Assembly: GCF_014199325.1 (NCBI RefSeq)
Contig: NZ_JACIJJ010000002.1
Span: 682,001-746,000, forward strand
Reading direction: 5' to 3'
DNA: 64,000 bases
Source of the DNA: Sphingomonas yantingensis
GTDB lineage: Bacteria; Pseudomonadota; Alphaproteobacteria; Sphingomonadales; Sphingomonadaceae
Below the pieces are notes generated by a model, which did no database searches, was not told where the DNA came from, and worked only from the letters and a program-made list of their open reading frames with translations. A program made the position numbers and the translations under genes. Positions within the stretch are counted from its first letter, which is position 1. The number at the start of each line of letters is the position of its first letter. Positions 50,003 to 57,995 of the stretch are shown here, piece by piece.

Positions 50003-51240
50003 CAGCCGAGGTTTATCGGCAGGCTGGAGCGACCCCACATATTATAGCCGACGCTTCGTTCGGAAGGACCGGCGAGCGTCGCGGCGGGCAGATGCTTGAC
50101 GAACAGCTGCATCACGACGGCAACTTCCATTCGCGATAGCGGCGCGCCGGGGCAGCCATGCGGCCCACCGCCAAAGGCGAGGTGCCGACGCGACAGATCG
50201 CGGGCGTCGCGATCGAGACGGAAGCTGTCGGGATCGTCGAACGCGGCCGGATCGCGATTGGCGGCGGCGAAATTGAGCATCAGCTTCTGCTTCGGGCCGA
50301 TCTCGACGCCGGCGACCTCGACGGGGCACAGGGTCGTGCGGAACATCGCCTGCGCTGGCGAATCAAAGCGGAGGCTTTCCTCGATGGCGACGGGTATGAA
50401 GCGATCGGGATCGCTCCTCACTTGCTCCCAGCGCGAAGGCTCCTCGAGCAGCCGCCACATCAGGTTGGTTATGAGCGAGGTGGTCGTTTCATTTCCGCCG
50501 ACGAGCAGCCCCATCAGCGCCATGCGCTGTTCGTCGCGGTTGAGCTTGCGGCCGAGATAATCGGCGCAGACGGCATCCGAGATCCAATCGTCCGGCAACA
50601 CCGAACCGACATGTTCGGGAAGCGCCTCTTCGATTCCGGCCGCCGTCAGCATGTCGTATCGGGCATCCAGATGCTGGTCGAAGAAGGCGCAGATGCCCGC
50701 ATACACCTTCAGAAAGCGCTCGTTGCTCTTGCCGAACGCATTCTCCATCAACTCGTCGGACCAATGCTTCAGCGTGACGAAATCGTCCCCCTGGATGCCG
50801 AGCAGCCACGAGATGACATGGACGGGCAGCGGCAGCGCGAAATCGTCGTGCAGATCGACGACGGGACCCTTGGCGATCATGTCGTCCAGCAAGCGCCGGG
50901 CCAACTCCGCGACGCGCGGCTGCAACGCGGCGATGCCTTCCGGGCTCAACCGCTTGCGGAAGATGGCGCGGAAATGCGTGTGCTCCTTTCCGTCGGCAAA
51001 GAAACCGATCGATTTCTGGAAGACGGGCGTCGGTCCGTAGCGGCTGGAGAACGCCTTGGGATCGAGCATCGCCGAGCGGACATCATCGTAACCGAACAAT
51101 GCCCAGAACGGCATTCCCAGCGTTTCGCTATGTCCGATCGGGCATCCGCTTTGCCGTCGCCGATATTCGGCGAATGGATCGTCGATCACCTCCTTGGCCA
51201 TGGGGTCATAGGGAAGGACGCCGGGCGGAAGATCGGTCAT
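49999..51240 (-). CDS. Cytochrome P450
   Basis: A 413-residue soluble P450. The I-helix reads LLVGGNETTTSL (about 245), with Gly-Asn-Glu-Thr-Thr in place of the usual acid-threonine spacing, ExxR is in IEESLRFDSPA (about 285), and the heme Cys in FGGGPHGCPGAPLSRME (about 352). GKEHTHFRAIFRKRLSPEGI is the C-helix. A GTG at 51249 overlapping the SDR stop (GTGA) is an alternative start giving three more residues. It follows an SDR and a small ORF in one operon. Confidence 0.92.
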   Translation of the reverse strand: MTDLPPGVLPYDPMAKEVIDDPFAEYRRRQSGCPIGHSETLGMPFWALFGYDDVRSAMLDPKAFSSRYGPTPVFQKSIGFFADGKEHTHFRAIFRKRLSPEGIAALQPRVAELARRLLDDMIAKGPVVDLHDDFALPLPVHVISWLLGIQGDDFVTLKHWSDELMENAFGKSNERFLKVYAGICAFFDQHLDARYDMLTAAGIEEALPEHVGSVLPDDWISDAVCADYLGRKLNRDEQRMALMGLLVGGNETTTSLITNLMWRLLEEPSRWEQVRSDPDRFIPVAIEESLRFDSPAQAMFRTTLCPVEVAGVEIGPKQKLMLNFAAANRDPAAFDDPDSFRLDRDARDLSRRHLAFGGGPHGCPGAPLSRMEVAVVMQLFVKHLPAATLAGPSERSVGYNMWGRSSLPINLGC

Positions 51241-51245
51241 GGGGC

Positions 51246-52037
51246 TCACTCGTATCGGATGCTCATGCCGCCATCGGCGGCAATGGTCTGGCCGTTGACA
51301 TAGCTGCCGGCCTCGCTCGCCAGCATCACCACCACGCCTGCGATCTCGTCCGGCTCGCCGACACGACCAACGGTCGAGCGGGAGAGTTCGCGGGCCAGCG
51401 TTTCGGGATTGTCGATCAGTCCGGCGGCCATGTCCGTTCGGACAAGACCCGGCGACACGGTATTGGCGCGCACGCCCGCCGCGCCATGCTCGACCGCGAT
51501 GTTGCGGATATACTGCATCGCGAGGGTCTTGCTCAGCGTATAGCTCTGGTAGATCCCGCTGCCGAAGTGCGCGGCGATCGAGCCGATGTTGACGATCCGG
51601 CCCCAGCCGCGCTGCGTCATGGCGGGCAGCACACGCTGCGAAAGGATATGCAGCTGTCCGAAATTGCCGTCGATCGTCTTGGCTAGAACGGCGTCTGTCA
51701 TCTCGGCGCTCGGCCCGACATGAATATGTAGGCCGGCATTGGCGACGAGGATGTCGATGGCGCCGAACGCCGCCTCGCCGGCATCGACCAACGCGGCCAA
51801 TTCGTCGGCGCGGGTGACGTTCGCTGCGACGGCGATGGCAGAGCCGCCATCGGATCTGGCATTGATCGCGTTCGCGACATCCTGCGCCGGCCCGGGTTTG
51901 CGGCCGGAAACGATGACGTTCGCCCCGTGCTGCGCCAATCGCTGCGCGATCGCGCGACCGATGCCGCGGCTCGATCCGGTGACGAGCGCGGTCCGGCCCG
52001 TCAGGTCGAACAGCGTGCCGGTGAAACGGCCGCTCAT
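51246..52037 (-). CDS. Short-chain dehydrogenase/reductase
   Basis: A 263-residue classical SDR: TGSSRGIGRAIAQRLAQHG, ANAGLHIHVG, GSIAAHFGSG with catalytic Ser, YQSYTLSKT with Tyr and Lys, SPGLVRTDMA and a C-terminal DGGMSIRY. Arg after strand two (SGRKPG) suggests NADP(H). The ATG at 52037 overlaps the stop of a 52-codon ORF upstream (ATGA), and the gene abuts the P450 downstream. It may oxidise the alcohol made by that P450. Confidence 0.88.
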   Translation of the reverse strand: MSGRFTGTLFDLTGRTALVTGSSRGIGRAIAQRLAQHGANVIVSGRKPGPAQDVANAINARSDGGSAIAVAANVTRADELAALVDAGEAAFGAIDILVANAGLHIHVGPSAEMTDAVLAKTIDGNFGQLHILSQRVLPAMTQRGWGRIVNIGSIAAHFGSGIYQSYTLSKTLAMQYIRNIAVEHGAAGVRANTVSPGLVRTDMAAGLIDNPETLARELSRSTVGRVGEPDEIAGVVVMLASEAGSYVNGQTIAADGGMSIRYE

Positions 52038-52192
52038 CGTGGGCACCCCTCCTGCCGGCCGACGATCGCCTCGACAGCGCGCGCGTGGTCGGAGCCGCAG
52101 ATCAGCCGCCGGCACCGCGCCGCTACGGGCTGTGAGAAGAAGACGACGCGGATCGAGCGATCGACGTACAGGTCCTCGGGCGTGTCGTGCAT
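52034..52192 (-). CDS. Small ORF translationally coupled to an SDR gene
   Basis: A 52-residue ORF (MHDTPEDLYVDRSIRVVFFS at the start, ending VGRQEGCPR) with GAGGAACCGCC ahead of its ATG. Its TGA overlaps the ATG of the SDR in ATGA, the arrangement used repeatedly by genuine genes here. I recognise no family; it has two cysteines and a hydrophobic VVFF patch, with no signal peptide or membrane helix. It is first in an operon with the SDR and the P450 and lies 66 bp from an operator-like repeat. It is probably real because of its ribosome site and coupling. Confidence 0.55.
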   Translation of the reverse strand: MHDTPEDLYVDRSIRVVFFSQPVAARCRRLICGSDHARAVEAIVGRQEGCPR

Positions 52193-52257
52193 GGCGGTTC
52201 CTCGCTCGCGTGAACGCTATGATGGCAGAGCCGCCCCAGCCAGCCGGAGCGCCCGAT

Positions 52258-52271
52258 ATCGAGAGGGCGAT
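52258..52271. promoter_or_regulatory. Operator-like inverted repeat in the 306-bp divergent gap
   Basis: Reads ATCGA-GAGG-GCGAT. It is 66 bp from the start of the small ORF (52192) and about 228 bp from the NmrA-like gene (52499), so it more likely serves the minus-strand P450 operon. I see no gene or other clear signal in the rest of the gap (52193-52498). Confidence 0.5.
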
Positions 52272-52498
52272 CGATGAGGCCGCGTGACTGGCAAGGCTGG
52301 CGGACCTGCACCAAGCTTTCCCGTGTCGGCCCGTCGCGACCGCAGATAGAGACGCCATGCGACAGGCCCGTCGTCCGGAGACGAGTTCGCGAACCTGTCG
52401 AGCGCCCGGTGCGGGGCGTTTCCAGGGCCTCGCATCTCTCCCGAATGCGGCGTGTGGACCGATGCCCGGCGTCGCCGAACCACCAGGGGATTCATCGA

Positions 52499-53419
52499 AT
52501 GACCGATCGCATCATCCTCGTCACCGGTGCGACGGGCGCACAGGGCGGCGCCACCGTCGACGCGCTGCTCGGCACGGGCTTTCGCGTGCGCGCATTGGTG
52601 CGTGATCCGTCGGCGCCGGGGGCGTCGGCGCTGGCGGCGCGCGGCGTAGAGCTGTACCAGGGCGACTTCGACGATCGTGAGACCCTAGCCGCAGCGGCGG
52701 ACGGCGCATGGGGGGTATTTTCGGTTCAATTGCCGCCGACGCCCGGCGATCTGGAAAGCGAGGTCCGCACCGGTCGTCATCTGATCGAGGCCGCGCGGCA
52801 AGCCGGCGTCGAGGTGTTCGTCCACACCTCGGTCGCGCGCGCGGGCGAGCAGACGCAATTCGTCGACTGGGATGCGGGGCGCTGGTGGCCCGATTACTGG
52901 AACGCCAAGTCGGGCGTGAACGACCTCGTCCGGCAGGCGGGCTTTCCCCACTGGGTCATCCTGAAGCCTGCGTTCATGATGGACAACTTCATCAAGCCCA
53001 AGGCAGCGTACATGTTCCCCGGCCTGGCGCGGGGCGCGATGGAGACGGCGATGAAGCCGGACACGCGCCTCGACCTGATCGCCGCCACCGATATCGGCCG
53101 GTTCGCCGCCGCCGCCTTCGCCGATCCGGCGCGCTTCGATGGTCGGGAGATCGACCTCGCCGCCGAATCGCTGACGATGACCCAGGTGGCCGAGGTGCTG
53201 TCCGCGGCCAGCGGCAAGCCGGTGGTCGCGCGCTCGATGAAAGGTGCGGATGCGCGCGCCGCCGGGGTGATGCCGGGGCTGGTCGAAAGCCAGCAATGGG
53301 CGACCGTCGAAGGCTACAAGGTCGATCTGGACCGGGCTAACGGCCACGGCATCGCGCTCGAACGTTTCGCCGACTGGGCCGCGCGCCGCCGCGACCGCAT
53401 CGAGATCGGCGCGGCCTGA
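52499..53419 (+). CDS. NmrA-like NAD(P)-binding protein
   Basis: A 306-residue atypical SDR of the NmrA/HSCARG type. LVTGATGAQGGATVDALLG forms the dinucleotide fold, RALVRDPSAPGASALAARG and ELYQGDFDDRETLAAAADGA follow, and VFVHTSVARAG is in the usual substrate region. NmrA-like members are either redox sensors or reductases of quinones and enones; the catalytic Tyr-x3-Lys is not clear here (YWNAKSGVNDLV reads Y-x3-K). AGGGGA stands before the ATG. It is followed closely by an operator-like repeat and a crotonase gene. Confidence 0.83.
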   Translation: MTDRIILVTGATGAQGGATVDALLGTGFRVRALVRDPSAPGASALAARGVELYQGDFDDRETLAAAADGAWGVFSVQLPPTPGDLESEVRTGRHLIEAARQAGVEVFVHTSVARAGEQTQFVDWDAGRWWPDYWNAKSGVNDLVRQAGFPHWVILKPAFMMDNFIKPKAAYMFPGLARGAMETAMKPDTRLDLIAATDIGRFAAAAFADPARFDGREIDLAAESLTMTQVAEVLSAASGKPVVARSMKGADARAAGVMPGLVESQQWATVEGYKVDLDRANGHGIALERFADWAARRRDRIEIGAA

Positions 53420-53429
53420 CCCGCCGGGC

Positions 53430-53443
53430 ATCGCCCCGGCGAT
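53430..53443. promoter_or_regulatory. Operator-like inverted repeat upstream of the crotonase gene at 53514
   Basis: Reads ATCGC-CCCG-GCGAT, with C and G at the sides and further pairing outside (CCGCC with GGCGG). It ends 70 bp before the GTG start. It lies 10 bp after the NmrA-like stop codon, so it could also be a terminator hairpin. Confidence 0.5.
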
Positions 53444-53513
53444 GGCGGAAGGTGCGGCTTGCCCGGTGCGAGTGCGCGCTGCACCGTCTGCCGAATCATC
53501 CGGGAGCAACGCC

Positions 53514-54344
53514 GTGTCCGAAGACCTGACCCTTTACGCTGCCTTCGAGCATCTTCGCTTCGAACGACCGGCGCCGTTCGTCCTGCGCGTCACGATCGAC
53601 AACGCGGCGAAGATGAATGCCATCGGCGGCAAGCTGGGTCATGAGATCGAGGCGGTGTGGGCCGTCGTTGATGCCGATCCCGACACGCGCGTCGCAATCG
53701 TCACGGGGGCGGGGCGCGCCTTCTCAGCGGGCGGCTCCTTCGACGAGATGCCCAACGACGTGCAGCGCGACAGCCTTGAGCAGTTCTGTCACGATTTCGG
53801 CAATGCCCGGCGGCTGGTTCAAGCGCTGACGACGATGCGAAAGCCGCTGATCTCGGCGATCAACGGACCGGCAGTGGGGGCGGGGCTCGCGATCGCGCTG
53901 CTCGCCGACATTCCGATCGCCGCGAAGACCGCCAAGCTTTTCGACGGGCACCTCCGTGTCGGCGTCACGCCGGGGGATCATGCGGCGATGATCTGGCCGC
54001 TGCTGTGCGGGCTCGCCAAGGCGAAATACCATCTGCTGACCAACGAGCCGGTCACGGGCGAGCAGGCCGAGGCGATGAACCTGATCGCGCTGTCGGTCGA
54101 AGCAGAGGTGTTGCAGGACAGGGCGGTCGAGGTCGCGAGCAAGCTTGCCGCGACGGCGCCGAATGCGCTGCGGATGAGCAAATACGTGCTCAACCATTTT
54201 CTGCGGCAGAATCAGACTGTCTTCGATCTCTCCGCGGCGTTCGAGATGGTCAATTTCGGCAGCAGCGAGGCCAAGGAGGCGATGCGCGCGCTTCAGGCCC
54301 GGGAAACGCCCGTCTTCCAGCCCTCCGGCGAGGACTTTTACTGA
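53514..54344 (+). CDS. Enoyl-CoA hydratase/isomerase-family protein, non-canonical active site
   Basis: A 276-residue crotonase. GAGRAFSAGGSFDEMPNDVQ forms the oxyanion hole. Both Glu positions are changed (GAGLAIALLAD and GHLRVGVTPGDHAA), with Asp in PGD. GTG at 53514 is the best start: CGGGAG stands before it, and the 24 upstream codons run over the operator-like repeat. It is a single-gene unit ended by a strong hairpin. Its substrate is probably a bulky acyl-CoA, but the chemistry cannot be decided. Confidence 0.85.
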   Translation: MSEDLTLYAAFEHLRFERPAPFVLRVTIDNAAKMNAIGGKLGHEIEAVWAVVDADPDTRVAIVTGAGRAFSAGGSFDEMPNDVQRDSLEQFCHDFGNARRLVQALTTMRKPLISAINGPAVGAGLAIALLADIPIAAKTAKLFDGHLRVGVTPGDHAAMIWPLLCGLAKAKYHLLTNEPVTGEQAEAMNLIALSVEAEVLQDRAVEVASKLAATAPNALRMSKYVLNHFLRQNQTVFDLSAAFEMVNFGSSEAKEAMRALQARETPVFQPSGEDFY

Positions 54345-54350
54345 GGCTTC

Positions 54351-54378
54351 GCGGCCTCCGGATCCATCCGGAGGCCGC
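54351..54378. terminator. Bidirectional terminator hairpin
   Basis: GCGGCCTCCGG and CCGGAGGCCGC form an 11-bp perfect stem around ATCCAT, between the convergent crotonase (ends 54344) and amidohydrolase (ends 54390) genes. Confidence 0.75.
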
Positions 54379-54389
54379 GGCCGGTCAGG

Positions 54390-55529
54390 TCACAGGTTCC
54401 AGAGCTTCGCGGCGGTACCGCCGACGACCATCTTCGCCTTTTCGTCGCCCAGCGTCTCGAAGATCTTGCGGATCTCGCCGCGCGACTCGCCGAACACGCT
54501 CTCGCCATGCGGATAGTCGCACGACCAGAGCAGGTTGCCGGTCAGGTCGTAGTCCTTCGCCGCCTTCAGTCCGACATCGTCCTGCATGATCGCCGCATAG
54601 CACTGCCGACGGAAATAGAAGCTCGGGGGATTGGCGAGCTTCGGCTTCATCTCGCTCTCATAGACCTGATAGACGCGATCGGCGTCCTGCAGCGTCCACG
54701 GCACCCAGCCGAAGCCGCCCTCGCAGAACACGACCTTGAGCTCCGGATGCCGCTCGAGAATGCCCGAGAAGGCGAGGATCGACCAGAGCGGGCGATACGG
54801 CCCGAGATTCTTGGTCAGGTTGGCGCCGATCGCGCCCTTGCCCCGGAACTCCATATAGGCGCCGATGTGGAACATGACGGGGATGCCGCTCTCGGCGATC
54901 GCTTCCCAGAGCGGTTCCATCTTTGACGAGTTGTAGGGCACGTTCTTGGGCGCCGACGGGATTTCGAGCGCCTTGATGCCGAGCGCCTTCATCTTGGCGA
55001 TATAGTCGCGCGTCGCTTCCGGCTCATAGATCGTCGGCAGGATTCCCACGCCGACGAGGCGGTCGGGCGCGATCGAACAATATTCGCCGAGCCACTCGTT
55101 ATAGACGTCCATGCAACGGGTGAAGAACGCCTTGTCCTCCATCCGCACCAGCGACATCGCGCGCGAGTGGAAGAACAGCGAGGTGTCGATCCCCTCGGCG
55201 TCCATGTCCTTCAGGCGTTCGTCGCGGTCCCACATGCCCGGACGTCCCTCACCCACATCGGAATCGAGCCCTGGGACGTCGTAGCTCATCCCGTCGACTT
55301 CCATGTGGAACCGGCCGTCGTCGCCGCGCCACAGCTTGGGCGCGCGATCCTTGTCGGCTCCCTTCAGCCGGTTTTCCCACAGATGCATCTCCTCCATGCC
55401 GTGGTCGTCGACCGAGACGATGCGCGTGCCGGCAGGCGGCCGCCAGCCGTCGTCGCGCGAAACGCGGTGCATCGGCCAGTCGATGGCGTCGAGCGAGCCG
55501 GACCCGGCGGGGGTGTCTTGAAAGTCCAT
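54390..55529 (-). CDS. Amidohydrolase-2 family protein (ACMSD-type decarboxylase/hydrolase)
   Basis: A 379-residue metal-dependent TIM-barrel protein of PF04909. RIVSVDDHGMEEMHLWENRL marks the first strand, although the usual HxH is replaced by DDHGM; VMFHIGAYMEF carries the barrel His, VVFCEGGFGWVPW follows, and SCDYPHGESVFGES carries the metal-binding Asp at the end. Relatives decarboxylate or hydrolyse ring-derived acids and are frequent in sphingomonad aromatic and terpenoid clusters. The start is ATG 55529 with GAGAGG before it. It is divergent from iclR (55611) with an operator-like repeat between them, so that regulator probably controls it. Confidence 0.87.
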   Translation of the reverse strand: MDFQDTPAGSGSLDAIDWPMHRVSRDDGWRPPAGTRIVSVDDHGMEEMHLWENRLKGADKDRAPKLWRGDDGRFHMEVDGMSYDVPGLDSDVGEGRPGMWDRDERLKDMDAEGIDTSLFFHSRAMSLVRMEDKAFFTRCMDVYNEWLGEYCSIAPDRLVGVGILPTIYEPEATRDYIAKMKALGIKALEIPSAPKNVPYNSSKMEPLWEAIAESGIPVMFHIGAYMEFRGKGAIGANLTKNLGPYRPLWSILAFSGILERHPELKVVFCEGGFGWVPWTLQDADRVYQVYESEMKPKLANPPSFYFRRQCYAAIMQDDVGLKAAKDYDLTGNLLWSCDYPHGESVFGESRGEIRKIFETLGDEKAKMVVGGTAAKLWNL

Positions 55530-55539
55530 GGCAACCTCT

Positions 55540-55571
55540 CTATTCGCTATGTGAATAGCCCAATCGCTATG
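55540..55571. promoter_or_regulatory. Probable IclR operator
   Basis: CTATTC-N7-GAATAG (55540-55558) is a perfect 6-bp inverted repeat, and TCGCTATG occurs twice, at 55544 and 55564, 20 bp apart. It lies in an A+T-rich 81-bp gap between the divergent amidohydrolase and iclR genes. This is where an IclR protein would control both itself and the neighbour. No ATCGC-N4-GCGAT site is found here. Confidence 0.6.
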
Positions 55572-55610
55572 CAACTTGATATAACAACCGTGAGGCTCTG
55601 AGTCAAAGGG

Positions 55611-56399
55611 ATGGTCGACCCTAGTCCTGCCGAAAATCGGCACTTCGTCACTGCGCTGGCCCGCGGTCTGTCGGTCCTGCGATGCTTCGATCGACCGCGG
55701 ATCGAATTGACGACCGCCGAAATCGCGCGGCGTACGGGGCTGAGCCAGCCGACGGTCTGGCGCCTATGCTACACGCTGATCGAAAGCGGGTTCCTGGTCC
55801 GGGCGCCAGCGGGCGCGGGCCTTCGGATCGGCGCGCCGGCGCTGACGCTGGGCTATGCCGCCGCTAGGGGGCTCGATGCGCCTGCGCTGGCAATGCCGTA
55901 CATGCAGCGGATCCTCGAGCGAACCGGGGGGAGCACGACGCTCAGCTTGCGCCAAGGAAGCGAGATGGTCGCGGTCGAGCAGTTGAACGGCGACTTCGTC
56001 GTTCGGGACCAGCCGGTCGGATGGCGCGCGCCCATCGATACGGTGTCCGCGGGGCTGGCCGTACTGGCCGCACTTCCGCCCGCCGCACGGGAGGCCGGGA
56101 TCGCGGCGATCGACCATCCCGATGCGGCGCGGCGGGAACGGCATCGCGCCAGGATCGAAGCGGCGGTCGAGGCTCTGGCACGCGACGGGGCCGTGCGGCT
56201 CGGACAGATTCTCGACGGCCGGTACACTGCCGTGGCAGTGCCGCTATTCGAAACGGGGACCGAGCCGGCGACGCAATGGGCGCTTACCTGTGGCGGGTTG
56301 GCGGCAAGCTGGACCGCCGAGGACCTGGACCGGGCGGCAGCGGTGCTCGTGGAGACGCGAGCGCTGCTCGCACCGGCCTTCGCGGCGCTCGCCGGGTGA
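55611..56399 (+). CDS. IclR-family transcriptional regulator
   Basis: A 262-residue IclR regulator. The winged helix reads ALARGLSVLRCFDRPRIELT, then TAEIARRTGLSQPTVWRLCY and ESGFLVRAPAG. The effector domain starts at about residue 80 and includes TTLSLRQGSEMVAVEQLNG and APIDTVSAGLAVLAAL. It is divergent from the amidohydrolase, with a repeat suitable as its binding site in the 81-bp gap. It therefore probably senses the substrate of the amidohydrolase or a related acid. Confidence 0.92.
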   Translation: MVDPSPAENRHFVTALARGLSVLRCFDRPRIELTTAEIARRTGLSQPTVWRLCYTLIESGFLVRAPAGAGLRIGAPALTLGYAAARGLDAPALAMPYMQRILERTGGSTTLSLRQGSEMVAVEQLNGDFVVRDQPVGWRAPIDTVSAGLAVLAALPPAAREAGIAAIDHPDAARRERHRARIEAAVEALARDGAVRLGQILDGRYTAVAVPLFETGTEPATQWALTCGGLAASWTAEDLDRAAAVLVETRALLAPAFAALAG

Positions 56400-56436
56400 T
56401 GCCGGGCCGCGAACGCTAGCGCGGTCGTGCCGGGTC

Positions 56437-56450
56437 ATCGTCCCTGCGAT
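56437..56450. promoter_or_regulatory. Operator-like inverted repeat upstream of the paired SDR genes
   Basis: Reads ATCGT-CCCT-GCGAT, flanked by C and G, ending 90 bp before the start at 56541 in the gap after iclR. Confidence 0.55.
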
Positions 56451-56540
56451 GCGTCGTGCAGGTCGATTGCGCCTGAGGCGGCTTGATCTACCCTGTTGCG
56501 TCAAGATGCCGGGCACCCGGCGGCAGGCAGGGGAGTGACG

Positions 56541-57218
56541 ATGGCTGAACCTGCTCCAGAACTCGTCCTGTATACCCATGGACTTGGCGAAAGCGGCCGC
56601 CTGCTCGCGGACGCGTTGCGCAGCCAGGGGGCGGGGGTGCGGGTCACGCGTTGCGAGACGGTATCGCGCACCAGTCTGCATGCGGCCTTTTCGGACACGC
56701 TGGGCGAAGCCCGCGTGGCGATCGTCGCGTTCGCCCCCGTGGATCGGGGGCTGGCGCGGCCGCTGCTCGAGTGGATGCCGGATGACTGGCGGCGCTGCGC
56801 CGACGAGCCGCAACTGCGGTTGCTCGAGATCCTGCAAGGGCTGCGCGATGCCCTGGCCGGGCGTCCGTGCTCGGTGGTGCTGCTCGGCGCCAGCATCGGC
56901 ATGACCGGCGCGGCGAACCACGTGGCATTGGCCACGGCGACGGAGGGGCAGCGCGGTTTGATGAAGGCGCTGGCGCGGCAATGGGGCGAGAGCTGGCGGC
57001 TCAACTGGGTATCGGTGACGGCGCCCCTGATATTCCCCGACATTGGTTATGGCGACATTCCCGAACAGTGCGAGCTAGGCGACTACACGCCCCCGCTTGG
57101 TCGGCGACCTGACTGGGCGGATGTCGCCCGGACCGCCCTGATGCTGGCCGGGCAGGATGCCGGTGGCGTGACGGGCCAGACCGTGATCGTGGATGGCGGC
57201 GAATGGATGCTCCCTTGA
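56541..57218 (+). CDS. Degenerate SDR-family protein lacking the catalytic motifs
   Basis: A 225-residue protein with the outline of an SDR but without its chemistry. Near the N-terminus LYTHGLGESGRLLADALRSQ replaces TGxxxGIG. VVLLGASIGMTGAANHV is where the Ser should be, but the Tyr-x3-Lys block is replaced by ALATATEGQRGLMK. The end, GGVTGQTVIVDGGEWMLP, is a classical SDR C-terminus. It overlaps the active SDR gene that follows by 16 bp, so it may be the non-catalytic half of a heteromer. GGGGAG precedes the ATG. Confidence 0.75.
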   Translation: MAEPAPELVLYTHGLGESGRLLADALRSQGAGVRVTRCETVSRTSLHAAFSDTLGEARVAIVAFAPVDRGLARPLLEWMPDDWRRCADEPQLRLLEILQGLRDALAGRPCSVVLLGASIGMTGAANHVALATATEGQRGLMKALARQWGESWRLNWVSVTAPLIFPDIGYGDIPEQCELGDYTPPLGRRPDWADVARTALMLAGQDAGGVTGQTVIVDGGEWMLP

Positions 57219-57988
57219 ACAAGCCTCTGGACGGACGGATCGCGCTCATCACCGGGGCGGGCGGGGGAATCGGCCGCGATCTCGCCCGTGCGCTCGCCGC
57301 GGCGGGCGCGCACGTCGGCATCGCGGTGCGCCGGCCGGAAACGGGCGAGGAAACGGCGCGGCTGATCGAGGCGGAGGGCGGCACCGGCGGCCTGGTCCTC
57401 TGCGTCGACGCGACCGACCGCGCTTCGGTGGCCGCCGGGATCGAGCGGCTCCACGCCGAATTCGGCGCGATCGACATCATCATTCACAACGCCGCCGCGC
57501 CCGACTCCGCCTATCCGATGCCGGCGGATTTGAGCGATGAAGCGGCCTGGCGGCGGCAGACGGACATCACCCTGGGCGGCGCGCTGTCCCTGGCGCAGGC
57601 TGGATATCCTCACCTGAAGGCGTCGGGTCGCGGCCGTTTCGTCGTGATGACGTCCAATTTCGGCTATCACGGCGCGGCGATGAACGCGATCTATTCGGCG
57701 TCGAAGGCGTCGCTGCGCGGCTTCATCAAGTCGCTGGCGCGCGAATGGGGGCCTGATTCGATCACCGTCAACTCGATCTCGCCCGCCGCGGCAACCGAGG
57801 CGACCCGCGCGTTCTTCGGCCAGTTCCCGGCGATGGAGACGGCGTACAAGCGCAAGTTCGCGCTGGGCGATCTTGGCGATCCGCGCCGCGACATCGGCGA
57901 GGGTGCGGTCGCGCTCTGCTCCGACTATCTGCGTTACATGACCGGGCAGACGCTGTTTCTGGACGGCGGGCTCTTTCCCTCGGCCTGA
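57203..57988 (+). CDS. Short-chain dehydrogenase/reductase
   Basis: A 261-residue classical SDR with all motifs: ITGAGGGIGRDLARALAAAG, HNAAAPDS, MTSNFGYHG with Ser, IYSASKAS with Tyr/Lys, SISPAAATEATR and LFLDGGLF. Arg-Arg after strand two (VRRPETG) suggests NADP(H). The ATG at 57203 overlaps the upstream gene by 16 bp; a TTG at 57215 is an alternative start. It is probably the catalytic partner of the degenerate SDR encoded just before it. It is convergent with the SnoaL-like gene at 57996. Confidence 0.88.
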   Translation: MDAPLNKPLDGRIALITGAGGGIGRDLARALAAAGAHVGIAVRRPETGEETARLIEAEGGTGGLVLCVDATDRASVAAGIERLHAEFGAIDIIIHNAAAPDSAYPMPADLSDEAAWRRQTDITLGGALSLAQAGYPHLKASGRGRFVVMTSNFGYHGAAMNAIYSASKASLRGFIKSLAREWGPDSITVNSISPAAATEATRAFFGQFPAMETAYKRKFALGDLGDPRRDIGEGAVALCSDYLRYMTGQTLFLDGGLFPSA

Positions 57989-57995
57989 CGGTCGG

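Noticed and set aside
52430..52447. GCAT...ATGC repeat about 65 bp before the NmrA-like gene as another copy of the operator
   Set aside because: It is one base too short and lacks the GC/GC parts of both arms.
53421..53453. Rho-independent terminator after the NmrA-like gene
   Set aside because: The hairpin is real but contains a perfect ATCGC-N4-GCGAT copy at the usual distance from the next start codon and has no U tract, so an operator is preferred; both roles remain possible.
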